A stretch of DNA of 44,713 bases. It comes from Arthrobacter sp. Leaf141. Lineage in GTDB: Bacteria; Actinomycetota; Actinomycetes; Actinomycetales; Micrococcaceae. The stretch lies in contig NZ_LMOL01000023.1 of NCBI RefSeq assembly GCF_001424565.1, positions 148,072 to 192,784 on the forward strand. The letters run 5' to 3'. Each line of letters opens with the position of its first letter. Position 1 is the stretch's first letter. Position numbers and translations under genes: made by a program. Under the pieces are notes generated by a model, which saw only the letters and a program-made list of their open reading frames with translations, searched no databases and was not told the DNA's origin. Positions 8,404-15,164 of the stretch are shown piece after piece.

Positions 8404-9758
8404 CGCTGGGTCTCCTTGAAGGGTGCGGTGCCGTCTGTGCCGTTGATTTCCGGCGTTGCGCCGGCCGGGTTTTCGGCGGCCGGGGTTTCGGGGGCGGCAG
8501 GGTTTTCGGCGGCCGGGGCGGCGGCAGCGCCTGCGCGGTTCCTTGCCCTGTCGCGGACCCGGGCCCTGGCCCGGGCGCGGGCCTCGGCCAGCGCCTTCTT
8601 CTTGGCGAAACGGACGGCCTGGCCGGCCTCTTCCACCTCGACGGCGTTGTGGTGGCCCACTTCGGACTTGCGGGAGTGCAGGAACATGTAGAGGACTGCT
8701 CCGATACCTGCCACGGCGGCAATCAGGACGCCAACGATGCCGGTCTTGACCAGCAGCGCCGTCAGGGCACCAACGATGCCCGCAGCCGGAAGGGTGAACA
8801 GCCAGCCCAGCGCGATCTTGCCCACCATGGACCAGCGGACGCTGGTACCGCGGCGGCCCAGGCCGGAGCCGATGACGGAGCCGGAGGCCACCTGGGTGGT
8901 GGACAGCGCAAAACCGAGGTGCGAGGAGGCCAGGATGGCGGACGCGGTGCTGGTTTCCGCGGCGAAACCCTGGGCGGGCTTTACTTCGGTGAGTCCGGAG
9001 CCCATGGTCCGGATGATGCGCCAGCCGCCGGAGTAGGTGCCGATCGCGATGGCCAGGGCGCAGGCGGCGATGACCCAGAACTGGGGTCCGGTGCCTGGCG
9101 CCTGGGTGCCGGCGGAGATCAGGACGAGGGTGATGATGCCCATGGTCTTCTGCGCGTCATTGGTGCCGTGGGCCAGGGCCACCAGGCTGGAGGTGAAGAT
9201 CTGCCCGGTCCGGAACCCGCCGCGTTTCTGCGTGAGCTTGCTGCCGGTCTCCGGATCGTGCCGGGACGTCAGTGCATAAGCTAGCCGCGTGCAGGTGTAC
9301 GCCACGATGCCTGCGATGAGGGGGGCGAAGATGGCCGGCAGGATGACTTTCTGCGCCAGGGATGCCAGGTTGATGGAGTTGAAGCCGATACCTGCGATCG
9401 CGGCACCGATCAGGCCGCCGAACAAGGCGTGGGAGGAGCTGGACGGCAGCCCCTTCAACCACGTGATCATGTTCCAGAGGATGGCGCCCATCAGGCCGGC
9501 GAAGATAATTTCCGGGGTGATCTGGACCCCGTCGGCGCCTTCGTTGATGATGCCGCCGGACACCGTCTTGGCCACCTCGGTGGACAGGAAGGCGCCCACC
9601 AGGTTCAGGATGGCGGCGAGGGTGACGGCAGTCTTCGGTTTGATGGCGCCCGTTGCGATGGGCGTGGCCATGGCATTTGCGGTGTCATGGAAACCGTTCG
9701 TGAAGTCGAAAAATAGTGCCAGTGCGATGACCAGCGCCACCATGAAGGTGATATCCAC
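8400..9758 (-). CDS. pit: low-affinity inorganic phosphate transporter (PiT family)
   Basis: A 452-residue integral membrane carrier importing phosphate (as metal-phosphate in bacterial relatives) with proton symport. Both inverted PiT signatures are present: FDFTNGFHDTANAMAT near the N-terminus and ALAHGTNDAQKTMG in the middle, with PSSSSHALFGGLIGAA after the first. Unlike short PiT proteins, it ends in about 90 cytosolic residues: an Arg/Ala-rich helix (KKKALAEARARARARVRDR) and an Ala/Pro/Glu-rich tail with two AAENPA repeats. The start is GTG 9758; no strong Shine-Dalgarno is visible. A TATGCT -10 candidate (9819-9824) could drive it. Confidence 0.93.
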   Translation of the reverse strand: MDITFMVALVIALALFFDFTNGFHDTANAMATPIATGAIKPKTAVTLAAILNLVGAFLSTEVAKTVSGGIINEGADGVQITPEIIFAGLMGAILWNMITWLKGLPSSSSHALFGGLIGAAIAGIGFNSINLASLAQKVILPAIFAPLIAGIVAYTCTRLAYALTSRHDPETGSKLTQKRGGFRTGQIFTSSLVALAHGTNDAQKTMGIITLVLISAGTQAPGTGPQFWVIAACALAIAIGTYSGGWRIIRTMGSGLTEVKPAQGFAAETSTASAILASSHLGFALSTTQVASGSVIGSGLGRRGTSVRWSMVGKIALGWLFTLPAAGIVGALTALLVKTGIVGVLIAAVAGIGAVLYMFLHSRKSEVGHHNAVEVEEAGQAVRFAKKKALAEARARARARVRDRARNRAGAAAAPAAENPAAPETPAAENPAGATPEINGTDGTAPFKETQR

Positions 9759-9951
9759 CTGTTGCCCAATCTGCAGAGTCGACGTTCAGCAATTTCGCGT
9801 TTCCGGCTGCCCCCGCACAGCATAATTCACCAGCTGTTCGCGGGGAATGACCTGCGGCGTTAACCAACCGGCGTGAAACCTTATCGATCGTACGCGTCCG
9901 GAAGGTCAGGTCAAAACAACCGGCGCCGGCCGGTAACCACCCCGCCCAGTG
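9759..9951. other. pit upstream intergenic region
   Basis: No gene is seen in these 193 bp. On the minus strand TATGCT (complement of 9819-9824) is a plausible pit -10 box without a good -35. I looked for tandem GTTCACC-type Pho boxes and found none convincing. Confidence 0.4.
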
Positions 9952-10659
9952 TCAGGCGGTGGTTTCGCGCGGCTGGCCGGTGTGGCCGTCAGGGTGCGTG
10001 GCGCCGGCAGCGAGGCCGGGCGCTGCTTTGGCTTCCAGGGCCGCGATGGTGACGTCCGGCAGGACGATCAGGCCATCGAGTTCACGCCGGGCGCGTTTGT
10101 AGGCCTGCTGCCGTTCGGCCGGGGTAGCCGCTGAATCCTCGGCGATCCGGAGCAGTTTTCGGGCGGTGGCAAGCCGTTGCCGTTCGGGGCCGCTGAACCT
10201 GCTGTCCTTGATGCGTTTAGCCTCGCGCTCGGCCAGGTCCAGCGCCAGCGCGAAGCTGTCGACGGCCTGCCGGTAGGACTCGAAGGCGGCTGGCGACGTC
10301 ATGTCGGCGGCCGTGGTCGGGCGCTGGCCGTCCGCTTCCCGTTTCGCCCGGAGGAAGGCCACGGTGAGGGGCTCCCGGACGTCCGTCATCAACGGAAAGT
10401 CGATGAGTTTGCCGACGTCCAGTTCGTACTCGAGCCACCGCGCGTTGGTTGCGGTGTGCCGGACCAGGACGTCCGCCACCCGGGCAGCCGACGCCACTTC
10501 CGCGTCGCGGGACTGGTTCCGGAGGGTGTACAGCTCCACTTTGCGGCGGTGCCGGCGTTCGCCGGCCTTGCGCCACGAGTTGGCCCAGTGCCCGGCAAAC
10601 GCACTCAGGGGAAAAATCAGCCACCATTTGTCGGATAGGAACTCAAAGAGGGACTCCAC
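9952..10659 (-). CDS. membrane-anchored protein of unknown function
   Basis: A 235-residue protein that I do not recognise. A single hydrophobic segment near the N-terminus (WWLIFPLSAFAGHWANSW, about 12-29) is followed by RKAGERRHRRK, suggesting an inner-membrane anchor with the rest in the cytoplasm. The body is helical and charged (about 35-205, likely coiled coil, rich in Arg, Ala and Glu) and the last 25 residues are polar and low in complexity. GTG 10659 is preceded by AAGGA with 7-nt spacing. It lies between pit and the radical SAM operon without overlap and may be independent. Confidence 0.7.
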   Translation of the reverse strand: MESLFEFLSDKWWLIFPLSAFAGHWANSWRKAGERRHRRKVELYTLRNQSRDAEVASAARVADVLVRHTATNARWLEYELDVGKLIDFPLMTDVREPLTVAFLRAKREADGQRPTTAADMTSPAAFESYRQAVDSFALALDLAEREAKRIKDSRFSGPERQRLATARKLLRIAEDSAATPAERQQAYKRARRELDGLIVLPDVTIAALEAKAAPGLAAGATHPDGHTGQPRETTA

Positions 10660-10722
10660 CGCACCATCCTTGCAGCAGCCCCGTCCCGCCTCAACCCCCC
10701 ACGGACCGGCGAGGTGGTTGGT

Positions 10723-11097
10723 TCAGCGGCCCGGCTGGGAAGCTGCCAGGGCGTAGCTGCCCCATAACCCGGCGGCCAGGAGGAGGGCCAGGTACGCCAG
10801 GATCAGCCGGGTATCCCGGAGGTAGCAGTTCGACCGGGTCAGGCCCCGTCGCCGGGCTTTCCAGTAGCCGGCGAATCCGACGGCGGCGAACACGGCCAGT
10901 GCCACCGGGCCGGCAACCCAGCCCAGCAGGGCAATGGTCGCGAAGATGCAGAGCCGCAGCGGATCGAACGGCGGTGGGTCCGCCGGGTCCGTTCCGTGGC
11001 CGCGCCCCTGGCCGTGCAGGGCGGCATGTTTGGCGCGGACCAGTTGCGATGGCATTGGCCCGGCTGCGATCCGCCGGGCCTCCGACTCGGCGTCCAT
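10723..11097 (-). CDS. small membrane protein, last gene of the radical SAM operon
   Basis: A 124-residue protein with a polar, His/Gly/Arg-containing N-terminus (about 1-44) and probably three membrane helices (two within about 47-77, one at about 96-117), separated by a basic loop KARRRGLTRSN. Its ATG shares a base with the stop codon of the radical SAM gene (TGATG), so it is translationally coupled. I recognise no family. The context suggests a membrane partner for the radical SAM enzyme or its lipid substrate; this is inference. Longer in-frame starts lie inside the radical SAM gene and are rejected. Confidence 0.7.
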   Translation of the reverse strand: MDAESEARRIAAGPMPSQLVRAKHAALHGQGRGHGTDPADPPPFDPLRLCIFATIALLGWVAGPVALAVFAAVGFAGYWKARRRGLTRSNCYLRDTRLILAYLALLLAAGLWGSYALAASQPGR

Positions 11098-12722
11098 CAG
11101 TGCTCCCCGGCACTGGCCGGGACCTGGCGGACGGGGAGGAGCCGGGTGCCGGTGGCCGTGCTGATGCGTTGCCTGGCCAGGGCGGGCCACGCCTGGACAG
11201 CACAGAACGGAGCGCATTGGTGTTCGCCGGCGTCGCTCTTGGTGCCCACGTGGACGCAGCATTGCGTGAGCCGTTCCTCGATCATGGTGGAGATGTCCAT
11301 AAAGGGCTTCACCATGATGCGGGTGATCCGTTCGCCCAGCAGCCGGCGCAGCCGCTGCTGCTGGCCTGGCAGTTTGCCGGCGGCCAACGTGGTCAGGGTG
11401 CCGATGCCGAGGTCGCACTGGGTGCAGATGTTTTTCCAAAGATCCATGGTCCGCGGGTGGGACAGCGATGACTGCTCGCTCAGGAGGTCCAGGAGGGAGG
11501 TCTTCATGAGGTTCCGCAGCTCGAGCGGGATCGCGCTGTCGGCGATGCGGTTGGCAAGGCCGTCGGGATTGAGTTCCAGCCACGCGAGCAGCTGGTCATG
11601 CCCGACGAGGGCTGCCAGCGAACGCCAGGCCCCGGAATCGTCCTTCAGCATGTAGCCCACGGATGCGCAATGCGGATGGGAGCACGGGAGTGCCGTCAGG
11701 TCGTGCCATGAAACCACCCCGCCGGTTTGCGCCGCGAGCCGTTCCAGGACGCCCGTGTGGGTGAGCCTGGCCGTGGGGTCGATGCCGTGGCCGCGCCCCG
11801 AACCGAACACCGGCTGCAGCGCAACCCCACCCACAAACGGGGTTTCCAGGGCCCGCATCACAACGGCGCCGACCTCACCATCGTTGACGCCAAGGGCCGC
11901 CGTCATGGTCAGGGTGGTGAAGACACCTGCCTCGGACAGGCGTGCGATGGCCAGGTCCTTGAAGCGGGTCAGGTCTCCCCCGCGGTGATGGATGGATGTT
12001 TCCCTGGACGGGCCGTCGTATTGGAGGTAGACCTCCACCCGGTCCCGGTGCCTGGCCAGCAGCGCCAGCAGTTCATCGTCGGTTGCGATCAGCATGCCGT
12101 TGCTGTTTACCATGATCCGCACGATCGGACGGGCTACGAGCTCGTCCAGGAGTTCAGCCAGCTGCGGATAGAGCGTTGGTTCGCCGCCGGAAAGCATCAG
12201 CACGTCGAGCCGCCCGTTTTCGCGGGACAGCCGGGTGTCAATGTTCGCGAGCACCTCGCTCAGCGGTGCCACCCCCTGCAACGTGGGGCCGGAGGCGGTG
12301 AAGCAGGTGGGACAGCGCAGGTTGCAGTGTTCGATGATGTCCTGCAGGAGGATGCAGGTGTGCTGGGTCTGCATGGCAGGCAGCCCGTATGCGTAGGCTT
12401 CGGGCACCTGGCGGTAATTGCCGGCCTGGTCCGGGATGTGCTGCTTGGTGGGGGCCTGCCATTTCTCCAGGTAGCGCAGGATTTCCGGGGACTCGTCATA
12501 CAGTGTGCTGACGAGGCCGTGATCGGGGCAGCCGCGTTCCAGCCAGACCCGGTCATCGCGGATCAGCAGCGCGCCGGAGAGGCGCCGCACCTGCGCGAGC
12601 GGGGGGTTGGTTTCGTGGCAGTGGGGGCAGAATGCTGTGACGTAGCGGTGGATCCGGTCCCCGCGCAGCGGCTGGCCGGGGCCGGGCAGCGACTGTCGGG
12701 AGGCGAACGGCAGTGGATTCAT
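11097..12722 (-). CDS. cysteine-rich radical SAM enzyme, tetraether-lipid-synthase-like (COG1964/MJ0619 type)
   Basis: A 541-residue radical SAM protein. The SAM-cluster motif is CNLRCPTC (C133, C137, C140), followed by the SGGEPT glycine-rich motif (about 178-183) and MVNSNGM. An N-terminal domain has CPHC (C32, C35) and RGCPDHG (C65), and the C-terminal half adds CSHPHC (C347, C352), CTQC (C433, C436), CC (C488, C489) and C503/C507, so additional iron-sulfur clusters are likely. From memory this CPxC...CPxHG...CxxxCxxC...PC..P.C order is that of MJ0619-type enzymes, including archaeal tetraether lipid synthase, which couples lipid alkyl chains. It follows a small membrane protein by 1 nt and overlaps the next, within an operon headed by an Lgt-like protein, which favours a lipid substrate. 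The actual reaction is unknown. Confidence 0.85.
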   Translation of the reverse strand: MNPLPFASRQSLPGPGQPLRGDRIHRYVTAFCPHCHETNPPLAQVRRLSGALLIRDDRVWLERGCPDHGLVSTLYDESPEILRYLEKWQAPTKQHIPDQAGNYRQVPEAYAYGLPAMQTQHTCILLQDIIEHCNLRCPTCFTASGPTLQGVAPLSEVLANIDTRLSRENGRLDVLMLSGGEPTLYPQLAELLDELVARPIVRIMVNSNGMLIATDDELLALLARHRDRVEVYLQYDGPSRETSIHHRGGDLTRFKDLAIARLSEAGVFTTLTMTAALGVNDGEVGAVVMRALETPFVGGVALQPVFGSGRGHGIDPTARLTHTGVLERLAAQTGGVVSWHDLTALPCSHPHCASVGYMLKDDSGAWRSLAALVGHDQLLAWLELNPDGLANRIADSAIPLELRNLMKTSLLDLLSEQSSLSHPRTMDLWKNICTQCDLGIGTLTTLAAGKLPGQQQRLRRLLGERITRIMVKPFMDISTMIEERLTQCCVHVGTKSDAGEHQCAPFCAVQAWPALARQRISTATGTRLLPVRQVPASAGEH

Positions 12723-12723
12723 C

Positions 12724-13074
12724 TCAGGCCCTTATCTGTGCGAGGTATCCGACGCAGATCCCGCCGCCGAGCAGCGTGAAGATTCCCAGGCCAATCAGCA
12801 GCCCGGCGCCCCACTTGGCTGTGGGTGGCCGGACCGCCAGCAGAATCGCGATGGCCAGGTAGCCTGCGATGGGAATCAGCACCACAGGCCCACTCAGGTA
12901 CCGCACCGGCTGGGTGGGATCGGCCGTGGTCTGGACTGCGCTGAAAATAATCGGTCCGCCGACATAGAGGCCGTAGAGGACCACTGCCCCCACGAGGGTT
13001 CCGACCCCCAAGGGACCGAGCCAGGGTTCAGCGGGGTCCTCACCGTTCCCGGTAAAGCGGTTGTTCCTGCTCAT
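12724..13074 (-). CDS. three-helix membrane protein of the radical SAM operon
   Basis: A 116-residue protein with a short polar N-terminus (MSRNNRFTGNGEDPAEPW) and three membrane segments (about 21-45, 60-80 and 87-111). ATG 13074 overlaps the stop of the Lgt-like gene (ATGA), and its own stop lies one base before the radical SAM ATG, so all three are translationally linked. No family recognised. The ORF continues upstream in frame to about 13302, but that part is antisense-frame read-through of the Lgt-like gene. Its role is probably as a membrane partner of its neighbours (inference). Confidence 0.75.
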   Translation of the reverse strand: MSRNNRFTGNGEDPAEPWLGPLGVGTLVGAVVLYGLYVGGPIIFSAVQTTADPTQPVRYLSGPVVLIPIAGYLAIAILLAVRPPTAKWGAGLLIGLGIFTLLGGGICVGYLAQIRA

Positions 13075-13829
13075 GCCACCCGTCCTTCCAGCCTGGGGCG
13101 GCGGGGTTTCCCGAACACCCGCTGCATCCGCCAGGACAGCAGGGGGAGAATCACCAGCAGAAACCACTGGGGCCGGCTCATGCCCAGCCACAGCACCTCG
13201 TTGCCCCGGACGAATTCGACGCCGAACCGGAACAGCGCGTAGGCGCTCACATAGCAGATTAAGAGGTCGCCTGGACGGGGCAGGCGGTCCCGGTACCGCC
13301 ACATGAGCGCAAAGGCGGCTGCGTGGAAGGCAATCTCATAGGCAAAGGACGGGTGCAGTCCTACCCCGGGCAGCCCGCCCAACAGCGCCGCCTGTGCCGG
13401 CGTGAGCGATATGCCCCAGGCCTGCCCGGTGGGGGTACCGGGCAGTTCCGTGAGGAGGCAGCCCACGCGTCCAAGCACCAGCGCCAACGCCACCGCGGGT
13501 GCCAACAGGTCGCCGGTGGACCCGCGGTAGCCCGTCAGCCGTTTCCCCAGGTGCACACCAAGCCAGGCTCCGACCAGTCCCGCGAGGATACTGCGGTCGC
13601 CGTTGCCCCACCACTCGGCCAGGGAGACCTGGCGGGAAACGTCCCAGGTGAGGACTCGTGAGCCGATTGCCCCGAACGCGATGGCGAAACCCGCAATGGG
13701 CCACAGGCGTGGGTCGGTCAGGCCCCGGCGGCGCTTTTCGTAGCCGTAGAACAGCAGGGCCGCCAGGATGCCCAGGCCCAGCAGGCAGGCGTGCACCAGT
13801 GGGTCCCCGGCGAAGGGAAGGCCTGTCAT
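13071..13829 (-). CDS. prolipoprotein diacylglyceryl transferase (Lgt)-like membrane protein
   Basis: A 252-residue polytopic membrane protein of the Lgt fold. Lgt landmarks are present: LALVLGRVGCLL (about 115-126), LHPSFAYEIAFH (158-169) and FRFGVEFVRGNE (200-211). The SILAGLVG stretch (80-87) sits where true Lgt has FHGGLIG, so the essential His seems absent, and the Asn-containing INGE element after the GRxGN-type motif is altered. It is therefore probably not the housekeeping Lgt but a diverged relative acting on another lipid or acyl donor. It is the first of four coupled genes leading to the radical SAM enzyme. No clear ribosome-binding site precedes ATG 13829. Confidence 0.8.
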   Translation of the reverse strand: MTGLPFAGDPLVHACLLGLGILAALLFYGYEKRRRGLTDPRLWPIAGFAIAFGAIGSRVLTWDVSRQVSLAEWWGNGDRSILAGLVGAWLGVHLGKRLTGYRGSTGDLLAPAVALALVLGRVGCLLTELPGTPTGQAWGISLTPAQAALLGGLPGVGLHPSFAYEIAFHAAAFALMWRYRDRLPRPGDLLICYVSAYALFRFGVEFVRGNEVLWLGMSRPQWFLLVILPLLSWRMQRVFGKPRRPRLEGRVA

Positions 13830-13913
13830 GGCCGGTGTGCAGCAGTGAGCATTCCTGCTCCTCAGGTCCTACATCCGGGTGGAAATGGGTCCAACAGCTC
13901 CGGCCGGCGCGTC

Positions 13914-14348
13914 CTAGGGGGCGCCGGTGGCACCCTGGGCGCCGTTGACGTTCACCAGCCAGTCGATGCCGAATTTGTCGGTGCACATGCCAAAAATATC
14001 GCCCCAGGGCGAGGCCTCCATGGGCACGGTGACGGAGCCGCCGTCGGTACTGAGCTTCTCGTAATAGCCGCGCAGTTCGGCCTCATCATCCCCGCTGACG
14101 GAAACCGAGATGGCCGAGCCCGGGTTGTAGGGCATGCTGTTCGGGGTGTCGGCGCCCATCAGGACCAGCCCACTGGGCGTGGTCAGCATGCCGTGCATCA
14201 CCTTGTCCGCTTCGGCGGGATCCTCGGAGGCCTGGTACTCGCCGAACGTACTGACGCGGAGGTCGCCGCCGAACACCGACTGGTAGAAGTTCATCGCGTC
14301 GCGGGCGTTGTCGCGGAAACTGATGTACGGGTTAAGGATGGTGGGCAT
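13914..14348 (-). CDS. VOC-superfamily (PhnB-like glyoxalase fold) protein
   Basis: A 144-residue protein of the PhnB/YjdN-type vicinal-oxygen-chelate family. Visible are PTILNPYISFRDNARDAMNFYQ, FGGDLRVSTFGEY, a MGADTP strand, and SPWGDIFGMCTDKFGIDWLVNV at the C-terminus, all standard for the family. Members form dimers; many lack a known activity. ATG 14348 is chosen because AAGGAG lies 9 nt upstream. It stands alone between the Lgt-like operon and kdpE, in the same direction as both. Confidence 0.88.
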   Translation of the reverse strand: MPTILNPYISFRDNARDAMNFYQSVFGGDLRVSTFGEYQASEDPAEADKVMHGMLTTPSGLVLMGADTPNSMPYNPGSAISVSVSGDDEAELRGYYEKLSTDGGSVTVPMEASPWGDIFGMCTDKFGIDWLVNVNGAQGATGAP

Positions 14349-14450
14349 GGCGGTGACTCCTTCGTGCAGGATAAAAGCTGGACCAGACAACATCCTGCCC
14401 CAAGCCGGTCGCCGCCGGTAGGGGGGATTTCCACATGGCCGGGCCCGGGG

Positions 14451-15164
14451 TTAAGGCTCGAAGCGGTACCCCATCCCCGGTTCGGTGCGGAGGTGCCGGG
14501 GATTGCCGGGATCGGCCTCCAGCTTGCGCCGCAGCTGGGCCATGTACACCCGCAGGTAGTTGGCTTCCTTCTGGTAGGGGGGACCCCAGACCAGGGCCAG
14601 CAGCTGCTGCTGGCTGACCAGCCGGGACGGATTGCGGACCAGGATTTCCAGGATGCTCCACTCGGTGGGGGTGAGCCGGACCGGTTTTCCGCCACGATGC
14701 ACCTGCCGCCGCACCAGGTCAACGGTGAACCCTTCCGTGGCTACCGTGGGGGCGGAATCCGGCTGCGGCACGCGGCGCAGCAGTGCCCGCAGCCGCGCCA
14801 GCAGTTCGTCCAGGCCGAAGGGTTTGGTGATGTAGTCGTCAGCACCCGCGTCCAGGGCAGCCACCTTGTCCGCCGAACCGTGGCGGGCAGAGAGCACCAG
14901 GACGGGGACGGTGCTCCAGCGGCGCAGGTCCCGCAGCACCGCTGCGCCGTCCATGTCCGGCAAGCCCAGGTCCAGGACCACCAGGTCCGGTGTGTCCCTG
15001 GCCGCGGCGGCAAGCGCCGATCCGCCGTCAGCTGCCACGGTGACCCGGTAGCCGTGGCCGGCCAGCGTGATCCTCAGGGCCTTAAGCAGGTGCGGATCGT
15101 CGTCAACAACCAGGACGGTGGCCAGTGGGGCAGGTCCGCCTGCGGGGACGTCGGCGGTGCTCAC
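14451..15164 (-). CDS. kdpE: KdpE-type response regulator
   Basis: A 237-residue OmpR/PhoB-family response regulator. The receiver domain (about 15-130) has acidic residues D21-D23, phospho-acceptor D65 in VVLDLGLPDMDG and the lysine in YITKPF; the C-terminal winged helix (about 145-237) contains the LTPTEWSILEILVRNPSRLVSQ recognition region and ends YRFEP. It is the partner of the adjacent KdpD: its GTG overlaps the kdpD stop (GTGA), so kinase and regulator are translationally coupled. No kdpFABC lies within the window; the divergent APC-type transporter gene is the likely target. Confidence 0.9.
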   Translation of the reverse strand: MSTADVPAGGPAPLATVLVVDDDPHLLKALRITLAGHGYRVTVAADGGSALAAAARDTPDLVVLDLGLPDMDGAAVLRDLRRWSTVPVLVLSARHGSADKVAALDAGADDYITKPFGLDELLARLRALLRRVPQPDSAPTVATEGFTVDLVRRQVHRGGKPVRLTPTEWSILEILVRNPSRLVSQQQLLALVWGPPYQKEANYLRVYMAQLRRKLEADPGNPRHLRTEPGMGYRFEP

